From NCBI RefSeq assembly GCF_001550135.1, contig NZ_LRUE01000002.1:124001-188000 (forward strand): 64,000 bases of DNA, written 5' to 3'. Positions 16,849 through 26,019 of the stretch are shown in pieces. The position numbers were made by a program, and so were the translations under genes. Position 1 is the first letter of the stretch; each line of letters starts with the position of its first letter. Origin of the DNA: Pseudoalteromonas shioyasakiensis. Its GTDB lineage: Bacteria; Pseudomonadota; Gammaproteobacteria; Enterobacterales; Alteromonadaceae. The notes beneath the pieces are model-generated. The model saw nothing but the letters and a program-made list of their open reading frames with translations, was not told the origin of the DNA and did not search any database.

Positions 16849-16898
16849 CCTAGCTAAAAAGTTTAGTTACAAATTAATGCAAAATTATTTTTGCCTAC

Positions 16899-16926
16899 AA
16901 AAAAGCCAGCATATTTGCTGGCTTTT
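16899..16926. terminator. Bidirectional terminator between the serine hydrolase and yhbY
   Basis: AAAAAAGCCAGC-ATATT-TGCTGGCTTTTT is a strong stem flanked by an A run and a T run, placed between convergent genes, so it can serve both. Confidence 0.88.
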
Positions 16927-16953
16927 TCTGATTCGAAATTTCACAAGGCAGGA

Positions 16954-17253
16954 TTAACCGCGTGGTAATTGAATCTTTTTCTCTTCGCTTTGGCGATACA
17001 ATACAATTGTATGGCCAATTGTTTGTAGTTTTGTTGCGCCTGTCTCGCGAACAATTGCATCAAAAATCAATGCTTTAGTTTCACGTTCATCTGTAGGAAC
17101 TTTAACTTTGATTAGTTCATGAATTTCTAGAGCGCTTTCAATTTCAACTAAAACGCCTTCTGTTAATCCGTTTGCACCAAGTAATACAACAGGTTTTAAA
17201 CTGTGCGCTTGGCCTTTTAAAAACTGCTTTTGTTTGTTCGATAATTTCATCAT
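16954..17253 (-). CDS. yhbY: CRM-domain RNA-binding protein YhbY
   Basis: A 99-residue protein that is a single CRS1-YhbY (CRM) domain: KQKQFLKGQAHSLKPVVLLGANGL, the GxxG-like GANG loop, and the IHELIKVKV strand. In E. coli it associates with pre-50S ribosomal subunits. Its position, divergent from rlmE-ftsH, is conserved across gammaproteobacteria. Two adjacent ATG codons allow a start at 17253 or 17250. The basic-ended C-terminus (RQSEEKKIQLPRG) is usual. Confidence 0.93.
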   Translation of the reverse strand: MMKLSNKQKQFLKGQAHSLKPVVLLGANGLTEGVLVEIESALEIHELIKVKVPTDERETKALIFDAIVRETGATKLQTIGHTIVLYRQSEEKKIQLPRG

Positions 17254-17339
17254 GTTACAAATTTTGCTGAATATGGCTTGAATTAAGGGTATTCTAACGC
17301 CATCTAGAGAATATTACTAATTAGTTACGTATTAATTTT

Positions 17340-17969
17340 ATGGCAAATAAAAAACATTCAGCCAGTTCTAAGCGTTGGCTGAAAGAACATTTCGACGATC
17401 CTTATGTTCACGAAGCGCAAAAGAAAGGTTGGCGTTCTCGTGCGGTATTCAAATTAGACGAAATTCAAAACAAAGATAAATTAATCAAACCATCAATGAC
17501 AGTGGTTGATTTAGGTGCTGCGCCAGGTAGTTGGTCGCAATATTTAGCAGAAAAAGTAGGGGATAAAGGTCAAGTAATTGCTTGTGATATCTTACCTATG
17601 GACTCACTAGCAGGTGTTGACTTCTTACAGGGCGACTTTCGTGAAGAAGCGGTACTTGATGCACTACTGACCCGTATTGATGGAAAAAATGTTGATGTAG
17701 TTTTTTCTGATATGGCACCTAATATGAGCGGCAATACATCTGTTGACCAAGCTGGTAGTATGTACTTAGTTGAGTTGGCATTAGATATGTGTCACCAAGT
17801 TTTAAAGAAAAATGGTGCATTTTGTGTCAAAGTCTTCCAAGGCGAAGGATTTGATCAATACTTGCAGGAAGTACGTAATAGCTTTAAAGCGGTTAAAATT
17901 AGAAAGCCCGATGCATCACGCGCCCGTTCTCGGGAAGTTTATATAGTGGCGACAGGCTACAAACTGTAG
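17340..17969 (+). CDS. rlmE: 23S rRNA (uridine-2552-2'-O) methyltransferase RlmE (FtsJ/RrmJ)
   Basis: A 209-residue S-adenosylmethionine-dependent methyltransferase. The catalytic residues known from E. coli RrmJ are at identical positions: K38 (RAVFKLDE), D124 ([10 protein letters not shown]) and K164 ([10 protein letters not shown]). The SAM motif is [13 protein letters not shown] (about 55-67). It modifies U2552 in the A loop during late 50S assembly and is heat-shock induced in E. coli. It is followed by ftsH 57 bases downstream, the classical rlmE-ftsH arrangement. Confidence 0.97.
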   Translation: MANKKHSASSKRWLKEHFDDPYVHEAQKKGWRSRAVFKLDEIQNKDKLIKPSMTVVDLGAAPGSWSQYLAEKVGDKGQVIACDILPMDSLAGVDFLQGDFREEAVLDALLTRIDGKNVDVVFSDMAPNMSGNTSVDQAGSMYLVELALDMCHQVLKKNGAFCVKVFQGEGFDQYLQEVRNSFKAVKIRKPDASRARSREVYIVATGYKL

Positions 17970-18026
17970 TACAGTTGTGCTGCGTTAAGTTGAATTTAAA
18001 TTAATTGGATACAAGAGGTTAACTCC

Positions 18027-19976
18027 TTGAGCGATATGGCGAAAAATCTAATACTCTGGCTGGTCATTGCAGTTGTGCTAATGTCAGTGTTTCAGAGCTT
18101 TAATGGTGGTGATCAGGCAGATCGCCAAACAAGTTACACTCAATTTGTTAGCGACGCTCGTAGTGGCGCTATCCAAGAAGTCTCAATTGAAAGCACCACA
18201 GGTACGATTACTGGTACTAAAACAAATGGTGAGCGCTTTCAAACCATCATGCCAATGTATGATAAAGACATCTTGAATGATCTTTTAAAAAGCAACGTTA
18301 ATGTAAAAGGCGTTAAGCCAGAAGAGCAGTCATTCCTCGCCAGCATTTTAATCTCTTGGTTCCCGATGTTACTGCTTATTGGTGTGTGGATTTTCTTCAT
18401 GCGTCAAATGCAAGGTGGTGGCGGTAAAGGCGCGATGTCTTTCGGTAAGAGTAAAGCGCGTCTGATGAGTGAAGACCAAGTTAAAACGACGTTTGCTGAT
18501 GTTGCTGGTTGTGACGAAGCGAAAGAAGATGTAACTGAACTTGTAGACTTCTTACGTGACCCATCAAAATTCCAAAAGCTAGGTGGTAGCATCCCGAAAG
18601 GCGTGTTGATGGTTGGTCCTCCTGGTACAGGTAAAACGTTACTAGCTAAAGCGGTAGCTGGTGAAGCTAAAGTGCCGTTTTTCACAATTTCAGGTTCTGA
18701 TTTCGTAGAAATGTTTGTAGGTGTTGGTGCATCACGTGTACGTGACATGTTCGAGCAAGCGAAAAAAGCAGCACCTTGTATCATCTTTATTGATGAAATC
18801 GATGCAGTAGGCCGTAAGCGTGGCGCTGGTATGGGTGGTGGTCACGATGAGCGTGAGCAAACACTTAACCAAATGCTTGTTGAAATGGACGGCTTTGAAG
18901 GTAACGAAGGTATTATCGTTATCGCAGCAACCAACCGCCCTGATGTATTAGACCCTGCGTTATTACGTCCTGGCCGTTTTGACCGCCAAGTTGTTGTTGG
19001 GCTTCCTGATATTCGTGGTCGTGAACAAATTCTTAAAGTTCACATGCGTAAAGTGCCACTAGGCGACAACGTAGAAGCTGCGGTAATTGCACGTGGTACG
19101 CCTGGTTTCTCTGGTGCTGACCTTGCAAACTTAGTTAACGAAGCCGCTTTATATGCAGCTCGTGGTAACAAACGCGTTGTTAGCATGGCAGAGTTTGACG
19201 CTGCAAAAGATAAAATCATGATGGGTGCAGAGCGCAAGACCATGGTGATGAGCGAGCAGGAAAAAGAAATGACTGCTTACCATGAAGCGGGCCATGCAAT
19301 TGTTGGTCGCATGGTACCTGAACATGATCCAGTTTATAAAGTGTCTATCATTCCTCGTGGACGTGCGCTTGGTGTCACTATGTACTTGCCTGAGCAAGAC
19401 CGTGTGAGCCACTCAAAAGAGCTTTTAGAGTCAATGATCTCTAGTCTTTACGGTGGTCGTATTGCTGAAGCACTAATCTACGGTGAAGATAAAGTGACAA
19501 CCGGTGCAAGTAACGATATTGAACGTGCAACCGATATTGCTCGTAAAATGGTTACTCAATGGGGTCTTAGTGAAAAACTAGGTCCATTACTTTATGCTGA
19601 AGACCAAAACGAAATGTATATGGGTGGCGGCGGTAGCCGTGCTATGAGCATGTCTGATGAAACTGCAAAAGTGATCGACACAGAAGTTCGTTTATTCTCA
19701 GATCGTAACTACCAACGTGCAGAGCAAATCCTTAAAGATAACATTGATATCTTACATGCGATGAAAGATGCACTAATGAAGTACGAGACGATTGATGCGG
19801 GTCAAATTGATGACTTAATGGCACGTCAGCCTGTACGTGAGCCACGTGATGTTCATGACCGTCGCTCAGATGATAAAAAGCCAGCTCCTTCTGCTGCAAA
19901 AGTTGTCGAAAACGACACAAAAGAGCCAGAAGAATCATCAGAAACAAAAACAAATGTTGATGACAAAGCCGAATAG
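18027..19976 (+). CDS. ftsH: ATP-dependent zinc metalloprotease FtsH
   Basis: This membrane-anchored AAA+ protease degrades misfolded membrane proteins and regulators. The TTG at 18027 (giving [13 protein letters not shown]) lies eight bases after an AAGAGG site, which favours it over the ATG at 18036. The protein is 649 residues: two membrane helices (about 7-27 and 105-125) flanking a periplasmic domain, Walker A GPPGTGKT (about 197), Walker [12 protein letters not shown], the SRH region, and the zinc motif HEAGH (419-423). The C-terminal 50 residues are a charged low-complexity tail. It forms an operon-like group with rlmE and ends in a terminator. Confidence 0.97.
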   Translation: MSDMAKNLILWLVIAVVLMSVFQSFNGGDQADRQTSYTQFVSDARSGAIQEVSIESTTGTITGTKTNGERFQTIMPMYDKDILNDLLKSNVNVKGVKPEEQSFLASILISWFPMLLLIGVWIFFMRQMQGGGGKGAMSFGKSKARLMSEDQVKTTFADVAGCDEAKEDVTELVDFLRDPSKFQKLGGSIPKGVLMVGPPGTGKTLLAKAVAGEAKVPFFTISGSDFVEMFVGVGASRVRDMFEQAKKAAPCIIFIDEIDAVGRKRGAGMGGGHDEREQTLNQMLVEMDGFEGNEGIIVIAATNRPDVLDPALLRPGRFDRQVVVGLPDIRGREQILKVHMRKVPLGDNVEAAVIARGTPGFSGADLANLVNEAALYAARGNKRVVSMAEFDAAKDKIMMGAERKTMVMSEQEKEMTAYHEAGHAIVGRMVPEHDPVYKVSIIPRGRALGVTMYLPEQDRVSHSKELLESMISSLYGGRIAEALIYGEDKVTTGASNDIERATDIARKMVTQWGLSEKLGPLLYAEDQNEMYMGGGGSRAMSMSDETAKVIDTEVRLFSDRNYQRAEQILKDNIDILHAMKDALMKYETIDAGQIDDLMARQPVREPRDVHDRRSDDKKPAPSAAKVVENDTKEPEESSETKTNVDDKAE

Positions 19977-19995
19977 TCGGTACAATTAGACACAG

Positions 19996-20025
19996 AAAGG
20001 CCCCGCTAGTCGGGGCTTTTTTATT
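19996..20025 (+). terminator. Intrinsic terminator after ftsH
   Basis: AAAGGCCCCG-CTAGT-CGGGGCTTTTTT is a GC-rich stem with a T run directly after the ftsH stop. Confidence 0.9.
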
Positions 20026-20104
20026 TCAAAAAATGCGCAATTTTCAAACTGTTATCTAGAATAATAAATGCGCAATTGACGCTAATTTATAGCATAGGTG
20101 TTCA

Positions 20105-20953
20105 ATGACCGTTCTTAACTTACCTCGAGGTCGCACATTACACCTCGATTCCCCAGTGGTGATGGGGATTTTAAATGTCACTCCAGACTCATTTTCTGAT
20201 GGCGGTAGCTTTTGCCAACTAGACAGCGCTGTCAAACAAGCTCATACGTTATTAAATCAAGGCGCAAAAATAATTGATATAGGTGGTGAGTCTACCCGCC
20301 CAGGGGCACCTGATGTATCTCTTGAAGATGAGCTTGAACGCGTTATTCCTTTAGTGAAATCGCTTAGAGCAAGCAGTGATTGTATTATTTCCATTGATAC
20401 CAGCAAGAGCGAAGTAATGTGCCAAGCGATAATCGCAGGAGCTGACATAATCAATGATGTCAGAGCGTTACAAGAACCTGGTGCAATTGAGGTACTGGCA
20501 CAATACCCAGAGGTGGCAATTTGCTTAATGCATATGCAAGGTCAGCCTCGTACTATGCAAAGTAACCCACATTATAATGACTTGTTTAATGATATTAATG
20601 AGTTCTTTGCAGAGCGTTTAGCCGTGTGTGAGCAAGCGGGCATTCAGCTTGAGCGTATTATTTTAGACCCGGGCTTTGGCTTTGGTAAGACTTTGGCTCA
20701 TAATTATCAAATACTTAAAGAGTTTAATATATTTAATAAATTCAATTTACCGGTACTAGCAGGCCTTTCTCGTAAATCGATGATTGGTAATTTATTAAAT
20801 AGAGACACACATGAACGCTTAGCGGGAAGCCTTGCAGGCGCGCTGATAGCAGCACAAAATGGCGCAAAAATTATTCGTGTTCATGACGTACAAGAAACAG
20901 CTGACGTGCTAGCGGTTTGGCAAGCATGTGAACGAGGAATTTCAAATGAGTAA
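20105..20953 (+). CDS. folP: Dihydropteroate synthase FolP
   Basis: A 282-residue TIM-barrel enzyme that joins p-aminobenzoate to dihydropterin pyrophosphate in folate synthesis and is the target of sulfonamides. Signatures are [15 protein letters not shown] (about 19-33), [12 protein letters not shown] (about 58-69), the NDVRAL loop, and [13 protein letters not shown] (about 195-207), with [12 protein letters not shown] near the end. The stop overlaps the glmM start by eight bases, the standard folP-glmM coupling. Confidence 0.96.
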   Translation: MTVLNLPRGRTLHLDSPVVMGILNVTPDSFSDGGSFCQLDSAVKQAHTLLNQGAKIIDIGGESTRPGAPDVSLEDELERVIPLVKSLRASSDCIISIDTSKSEVMCQAIIAGADIINDVRALQEPGAIEVLAQYPEVAICLMHMQGQPRTMQSNPHYNDLFNDINEFFAERLAVCEQAGIQLERIILDPGFGFGKTLAHNYQILKEFNIFNKFNLPVLAGLSRKSMIGNLLNRDTHERLAGSLAGALIAAQNGAKIIRVHDVQETADVLAVWQACERGISNE

Positions 20954-22301
20954 CACAAGAAAGTATTTTGGCACAGATGGTGTTCGTGGCATGGTGGGTG
21001 AGTTTCCAATCACACCTGAATTTGCTTTAAAGCTAGGTTGGGCTGCAGGGCGTGTATTATCAAAAATTGGCACAAAAAAAGTCATTATTGGTAAAGATAC
21101 CCGTATTTCTGGCTACATGCTCGAAACATCACTCGAGGCAGGTTTAATTGCTGCTGGTATTGATGTTGTTTTGTTAGGCCCAATGCCGACACCAGCTGTT
21201 GCTTATTTAACGCAAACTTTCCGTGCTGAAGCGGGTATTGTGATTAGTGCATCTCATAACCCTTACCATGATAACGGTATTAAGTTTTTCAGTGGTCGTG
21301 GTTTAAAGCTTGCAGATGAAGTAGAACTTGAAATTGAAGCCATGATGGATGAACCAATGACCTGTGTTGCTTCTGATAAGCTTGGTAAAGCGCGTCGTTT
21401 AGAAACTGCTGATGGTCGCTACATTGAATTCTGCAAAAGCCAATTCCCGCAAGGCTTATCGCTTGAAGGTTTAAAAATTGTTCTCGATTGTGCTAACGGT
21501 GCTACTTATAACATTGCACCTTCAGTAATGCGTGAACTAGGCGCGGATGTTATCTGTCATGCCTGTGAGCCAAACGGGGTAAATATCAACTTAGAGTGTG
21601 GTGCAACTCATGTTGAAACCCTTAAACGTAAGGTATTAGAACACAATGCCGATGTTGGTATTGCCTACGATGGTGATGGTGACCGAGTAATGATGGCTGA
21701 CCATAATGGCCGAGTTTTTGATGGCGATGACATTGTCTATATCATTGCTTGCCAAGCTGCAAATGACGATATTTTAGGTGGTGGTGTCGTCGGTACGGTA
21801 ATGTCAAACATGGGTCTTGAGAACGCCTTAAAGGCTCGTGGAATTGAGTTTGCTCGCAGTAAAGTGGGTGACCGCTACGTAATGGAGTTACTGCAAGAAA
21901 AAGGCTGGAAAATCGGCGGCGAGAGCTCAGGTCATGTATTAAACCTAGATTTAATTAGCACGGGTGATGGCATTATCTCAAGCTTGCAAGTATTAGCAGC
22001 GATGGTAGCGCAGAATAAAACATTGCAAGACTTAGGGGCTGGCTTTACAAAATATCCAATGAAAATGATTAATGTGCGCTACCCACAAGGTACTGATCCA
22101 ACGCAAGATCAAACGGTGATTGATGCTGTTGCACAAGTTGAAGAAAAATTAGGTGATACAGGTCGTGTATTACTTCGTAAATCAGGTACTGAACCTGTTG
22201 TGCGAGTAATGGTTGAAGCTGAACAGGAAAAAGTTGTCCTTGATAGCGCACGTAAAATAGCCGCAGTTGTCGAAACTGTGAGCAAACAAACCCAGGCATA
22301 A
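20946..22301 (+). CDS. glmM: Phosphoglucosamine mutase GlmM
   Basis: The ATG at 20946 ([15 protein letters not shown]) is preceded by a CGAGGA site and gives the standard 451-residue length. The catalytic phosphoserine lies in [12 protein letters not shown] (Ser103), the Mg2+ loop is [11 protein letters not shown] (about 240-250), the sugar-binding loop is GGESSGH, and the phosphate-binding loop is [14 protein letters not shown]. It converts glucosamine-6-phosphate to glucosamine-1-phosphate for peptidoglycan and lipopolysaccharide precursors. It is translationally coupled to folP. Confidence 0.97.
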   Translation: MSNTRKYFGTDGVRGMVGEFPITPEFALKLGWAAGRVLSKIGTKKVIIGKDTRISGYMLETSLEAGLIAAGIDVVLLGPMPTPAVAYLTQTFRAEAGIVISASHNPYHDNGIKFFSGRGLKLADEVELEIEAMMDEPMTCVASDKLGKARRLETADGRYIEFCKSQFPQGLSLEGLKIVLDCANGATYNIAPSVMRELGADVICHACEPNGVNINLECGATHVETLKRKVLEHNADVGIAYDGDGDRVMMADHNGRVFDGDDIVYIIACQAANDDILGGGVVGTVMSNMGLENALKARGIEFARSKVGDRYVMELLQEKGWKIGGESSGHVLNLDLISTGDGIISSLQVLAAMVAQNKTLQDLGAGFTKYPMKMINVRYPQGTDPTQDQTVIDAVAQVEEKLGDTGRVLLRKSGTEPVVRVMVEAEQEKVVLDSARKIAAVVETVSKQTQA

Positions 22302-22370
22302 CAATAACCTCTTGTAACTTTGGGCAAGTCGAGTTAGTATCTTGCCCGCTTTCTAATGTGGAGTGGAATA

Positions 22371-23120
22371 ATGGCAACACGTAAGCCGATGGTCGCAGGT
22401 AATTGGAAAATGAACGGCTCTCTAGAGCTTGTTGAACAGTTATCAACTGCTATCAAAAATGTTCAATCGGATGAACTGGATATAGTGGTGTTTCCACCAT
22501 TCCCATTGTTGAGTTCTTTGCAGCAACAAAACGTCACGTTTGGTTCGCAAACAGTCTCTGAAAACCAAGCTGGTGCTTTTACTGGTGAAGTTGATGCTCA
22601 GCTAGTCAAAGACCTAGGCGCAGCTTATACGTTAGTTGGTCACTCTGAACGTCGTAGTATCTACGGTGAGTCAGATGAAGTTGTTGCAGATAAGTTTGCG
22701 CGAGCGCAGCAAGTTGGCTTAACTCCTATCCTTTGTGTAGGTGAAAGTGAGCAGCAACGTGAAGCAAACGAAACTGAATTAGTGGTTGCAGCTCAAATTG
22801 ATGCTGTAATTAGCAAATTAGGTGTAGCAGCACTGAAGAATTCTGTGGTAGCATACGAGCCCGTTTGGGCCATTGGCACAGGTAAGACTGCCTCTCCTGA
22901 GCAAGCGCAAGCCGTGCACAAGTTTATCCGCGAGAAGGTTGCTTCTTCAGATAGCGATGTAGCACAGCAATTAACCATCTTATATGGTGGTAGCGTGAAT
23001 GAAAAAAATAGCGAATTATTATTTGCACAACCAGATATAGACGGCGGCCTTATTGGTGGCGCCAGTCTTAAAGCAGATTCATTTACTGCTATCTGTGAAA
23101 GTGCAAAAGGGACCGTATAA
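22371..23120 (+). CDS. tpiA: Triose-phosphate isomerase TpiA
   Basis: The ATG at 22371 gives MATRKPMVAGNWKMNG, the normal N-terminus, after a GTGGAG site; the earlier frame start at 22356 is rejected. The 249-residue enzyme has catalytic K13 (NWKMN), H91 (VGHSERR) and E163 (AYEPVWAIGTG), plus the phosphate loop YGGSV. It interconverts dihydroxyacetone phosphate and glyceraldehyde-3-phosphate. It is followed after a single base by secG, the same order as in many gammaproteobacteria. Confidence 0.97.
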   Translation: MATRKPMVAGNWKMNGSLELVEQLSTAIKNVQSDELDIVVFPPFPLLSSLQQQNVTFGSQTVSENQAGAFTGEVDAQLVKDLGAAYTLVGHSERRSIYGESDEVVADKFARAQQVGLTPILCVGESEQQREANETELVVAAQIDAVISKLGVAALKNSVVAYEPVWAIGTGKTASPEQAQAVHKFIREKVASSDSDVAQQLTILYGGSVNEKNSELLFAQPDIDGGLIGGASLKADSFTAICESAKGTV

Positions 23121-23121
23121 G

Positions 23122-23469
23122 ATGTACGAAATTTTATTAGTAGTTTATTTAATTGTTGCTTTAGCATTAGTTGGTATGGTTTTAATCCAACAAGGTAAAG
23201 GCGCAGATATGGGTTCATCATTTGGTGCTGGCGCTTCTGGTACCGTGTTTGGCTCATCAGGTGCTGGTAACTTCATGACTAAAACAACAACAATCTTAGC
23301 AACGATCTTCTTCGTACTAAGTATTGTTCTAGGTAACCTTACTGCAGGTCAAATCAAAAAGACTGATGAGTGGGAAAACTTAGAAGCTGCGCCAGCTGTT
23401 GAAACTGTAACGCCAGCACAATCTGATGTGCCTGCGACAGAAGATAAAACGTCTGACGTACCTAACTAA
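23122..23469 (+). CDS. secG: Preprotein translocase subunit SecG
   Basis: The ATG at 23122 immediately follows the tpiA stop. The 115-residue protein has two membrane helices (about 1-20 and 53-75) separated by the SecG signature GMVLIQQGKGADMGSSFG and a glycine-rich loop (GAGASGTVFGSSGAGNF). The C-terminal tail is acidic and rich in Thr/Pro/Ala. SecG assists SecYE in protein export. Its position before tRNA-Leu is conserved. Confidence 0.95.
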   Translation: MYEILLVVYLIVALALVGMVLIQQGKGADMGSSFGAGASGTVFGSSGAGNFMTKTTTILATIFFVLSIVLGNLTAGQIKKTDEWENLEAAPAVETVTPAQSDVPATEDKTSDVPN

Positions 23470-23545
23470 TTAGCTTTGCTAATTATCGTTAAGCAGTTTT
23501 CACTCCTCAAGTAAACGTTAAGCTTAACAACATACAGAATTGTAT

Positions 23546-23630
23546 GCGGATGTGGTGGAATTGGTAGACACGCCATCTTGAGGGGGTGGTGGCTTCGGCC
23601 GTGGGGGTTCAAGTCCCCCCATCCGCACCA
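23546..23630 (+). tRNA. tRNA-Leu (GAG)
   Basis: An 85-base tRNA with the acceptor stem GCGGATG pairing with CATCCGC, D-arm GGTGGAATTGGTAGACACG, anticodon GAG at about 23580-23582, a long variable arm typical of leucine tRNAs, T-arm GTGGGGGTTCAAGTCCCCCC, and an encoded CCA end. It follows secG, as in E. coli (leuU). Confidence 0.95.
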
Positions 23631-23635
23631 AAATT

Positions 23636-23671
23636 AAAAAGCTGTAACTCACAGAGTTACAGCTTTTTTCG
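23636..23671 (+). terminator. Intrinsic terminator after tRNA-Leu
   Basis: AAAAAGCTGTAACTC-ACA-GAGTTACAGCTTTTTT is a long perfect stem with a T run just after the CCA end. It probably ends the tpiA-secG-tRNA transcript. Confidence 0.9.
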
Positions 23672-23827
23672 TTTTAGTGCTTCATAAAACAAAATGCGCA
23701 CCTTTATAGTGCTTTTATTCTAATGTCATTCCCGTTCACGAAATTAACTAATTGATTATTAATTGAAATAAAAATTGGAGTCTTCCTTGCTTGACTAGAG
23801 TTGATATCACTACTTTGAGGAAGCAAG

Positions 23828-24772
23828 ATGGCCAGAATGAGTTATTTAAGTGCTATAGAACGCTATGAAGAGCAGCAACAGCTTATTCATGAACTTCTTC
23901 TTTCTATACTTGCCAGTGTTCAGGCATCGTTGACTAACAAGCAAGCGTATCAACAGCTCGTCAATCAATATCCATTTCTAGAATTGCAATATTGCTTGAA
24001 TGAACAAGGCATTCAGCAAGGTGACAATGTCTGCTTTAAGCGTCAATACAACAAGAAACTGGGTCATATTGGGGCTGGGCAGGACTTAAGTGCTCGGCCT
24101 TATTTTTTACTAGCTTCGTCAACACCCGTGCCGCATTTTACTTCGCCATATATTTCGACTGCGACTAAGCATCTTTGTATCTCAGTGATCAAAACAATTC
24201 CTTCAGGCAACGATGTACAGCAGTTTTTGGTTATCGATGTGTGCTTAACAGAGCTGATTGAATTTATTATGGGAGACACCAAGCGAGCCAGAATGACACC
24301 TTACTTTAAGGTAGGTTATGGCTTGATTGTCGCTTGTTTGTTCTGCTTGGTGTTCTATCTGTTATATAAAGTATTTGCCGGAATGGTGGACTTAGTCTTA
24401 AGCGAAGACACTCAGTCAGACCCACTTAAACCATTTACTATTATTATCTTTGTTACTTTAGCGTTGGCTATTTTTGATTTAGGCAAAACAATTCTAGAAG
24501 AAGAAATCCTCATGCATAAGGATATTTTTCGGCACAGCTCAACAAGACGAACGATCACACGCTTTATCTCAACAATTTTGATTGCAGTATCGATAGAAGC
24601 CTTACTAACCATGTTTAAAGCAGCACTCGGGCAAACTGAGTATGTTATACCTGCTGTATTGATGATGTTTGCTGTGGTAGGTCTGTTGATTGCACTGGCA
24701 ATTTACGTTTACCTAGGCGCCAAAGCTGAAGATGTGCTGACCCAGGTACAGCGCTTAAAAGTAAAACACTAA
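23828..24772 (+). CDS. PDC-sensor protein with a C-terminal multi-helix membrane domain
   Basis: A 314-residue protein preceded by a GAGGAAG site. Residues about 10-155 look like a single PDC/Cache sensor domain (CLNEQGIQQGDNV, QDLSARPYFLLA, SPYISTATKHLCISVIKTI, FLVIDVCL). There is no clear N-terminal membrane anchor. Four hydrophobic helices follow (about 160-185, 197-217, 243-263 and 275-297), with a conserved-looking IFDLGKTILEEEIL between helices. There is no kinase, GGDEF or methyl-accepting output domain. I recall similar PDC-plus-membrane proteins in Alteromonadales, but with no established function. The odd point is the topology: a usually periplasmic sensor without a preceding helix. 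Confidence 0.65.
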   Translation: MARMSYLSAIERYEEQQQLIHELLLSILASVQASLTNKQAYQQLVNQYPFLELQYCLNEQGIQQGDNVCFKRQYNKKLGHIGAGQDLSARPYFLLASSTPVPHFTSPYISTATKHLCISVIKTIPSGNDVQQFLVIDVCLTELIEFIMGDTKRARMTPYFKVGYGLIVACLFCLVFYLLYKVFAGMVDLVLSEDTQSDPLKPFTIIIFVTLALAIFDLGKTILEEEILMHKDIFRHSSTRRTITRFISTILIAVSIEALLTMFKAALGQTEYVIPAVLMMFAVVGLLIALAIYVYLGAKAEDVLTQVQRLKVKH

Positions 24773-24813
24773 TGATAGGGCGCTTTGTTTAAAACGCAGC
24801 GCCCTGAAATTGA

Positions 24814-24966
24814 TTAAAGTGTACCGCCAATGCCAATACTTGGGTTAACGTACACAGGACCTACTTTAAATGGCGCATTAATATCTAGGCTTGCATAGGG
24901 GGTGCAGGCATTTAAAGCTAACATTGCAGCCGCAAGAGCAGCTAAGCGAATCATTTTTTTATTCAT
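24814..24966 (-). CDS. 50-residue lipoprotein coupled to the VOC lipoprotein gene
   Basis: This short gene reads MNKKMIRLAALAAAMLALNA then C, giving a lipobox LNAC with lipidated Cys21, followed by a 29-residue mature part containing GPVYVNPSIGIGG. Its ATG overlaps the stop of the upstream VOC gene as TAATG, a classic translational-coupling overlap. The composition (signal peptide plus glycine-rich tail) argues for a real gene. Mature lipoproteins this short are often entericidin-like or accessory. I do not recognise the family. Confidence 0.7.
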   Translation of the reverse strand: MNKKMIRLAALAAAMLALNACTPYASLDINAPFKVGPVYVNPSIGIGGTL

Positions 24967-25808
24967 TACATTTGCTCCTGAATTACAATACCAGCACCCG
25001 CTGGATCACGAATAATGGCGACGCTGCCACTTCGTACTTTGTCATTTGGTGCCATAAGTACTATGCCGCCTGCGGCGGTTACTTTTAATAGGGTTGCATC
25101 AACATCAGCTACTTTAATGTAATTCACCCATGTGTTACCAATCTCGGCATCTGGTTTTTTTACAAAGCCAATCGCAGGTGTGCCATTTAAGGCTAGGTAA
25201 CTGTAATTGCCATTATTTAGCGGTTTACTTTGTGCAGAATAATTACCAAGTGATTGGTAAAAGGCTTTGCTCTGCTCTGGGTTATCACTCCATACTTCTT
25301 GCCAAATCCAACCGTTATCAGTTTGCTGAGTTTCAGGGTCACCATTTACGGTATTGATCAGTGAAAAAACAGCCCCTTGAGGGTCTTCTAATACAGCAAT
25401 AGTGCCACGGCCTTTAATCTCGGTACTGCTTACTAAGACTTTACCTCCGGCTTTGATAGTTTTTTCACTAACGGCAGCGATGTCTTTACTGCTGATAAGG
25501 CTCAGCCAATGGCTGGCATTTTGTTTATTATCAAGCTCTGCCATACCAGCAATTAATTTTCCATCTAATGATGCTAACGTATAGCTGTCGTTAACGGCTT
25601 CGAATTGCCAACCAAACACACTGCTATAAAATGCTTGAGATTGTGACAAATCAGGTGTGATCAAATCATGCCACACAACGTGACCTGAGTTTTTTGTTCC
25701 TGAATCACTGATTGCAGGTAGTTCACTAGAGGTAAGCTGGCAACCAGTCAACGAGACCGCTGTGACTGCTATTAAAATTGCAGCACGTAAGGGGGTGAGT
25801 AATTTCAA
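24966..25808 (-). CDS. Lipoprotein with two VOC (glyoxalase/bleomycin-resistance-fold) domains
   Basis: The best start is the TTG at 25808, six bases after a perfect AAGGAG, giving MKLLTPLRAAILIAVTAVSL followed by TGC as lipobox. The ATG at 25835 would bury the signal peptide. The 280-residue protein has two tandem VOC modules: GHVVWHDLITPDLSQSQAFY (about 40-60, first) and WIWQEVWSDNPEQSKAFYQS (about 160-180, second), each ending in a VLEDPQGA or IIRDPAGA segment. Cytosolic homologues are often annotated as glyoxalase-like; a lipid-anchored periplasmic form is less usual. Substrate and metal are unknown. It is translationally coupled to the small lipoprotein downstream. Confidence 0.8.
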   Translation of the reverse strand: MKLLTPLRAAILIAVTAVSLTGCQLTSSELPAISDSGTKNSGHVVWHDLITPDLSQSQAFYSSVFGWQFEAVNDSYTLASLDGKLIAGMAELDNKQNASHWLSLISSKDIAAVSEKTIKAGGKVLVSSTEIKGRGTIAVLEDPQGAVFSLINTVNGDPETQQTDNGWIWQEVWSDNPEQSKAFYQSLGNYSAQSKPLNNGNYSYLALNGTPAIGFVKKPDAEIGNTWVNYIKVADVDATLLKVTAAGGIVLMAPNDKVRSGSVAIIRDPAGAGIVIQEQM

Positions 25809-26019
25809 AGTTTGCTCCTTGCAAAATGGGGTCAAATAAAAGCATAGCCCATTATTTGTTTGTTATTCAATCAAAAACTATTTTCCCAAAAGGTAAAGAG
25901 TTAAATAATTATTTTGCAAAAATACTTAAAGCTTTGAGCAATGCTGTATAGAGCAAGTTATAGGCGCTAGGATGGAAACAGAATTATGAGGTATTACCTA
26001 GGTACAATTCACTTGCAAT

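Noticed and set aside
24891-25088. A 65-codon plus-strand frame opposite the lipoprotein pair
   Set aside because: Antisense to two well-supported lipoprotein genes with good start signals; no ribosome-binding site.
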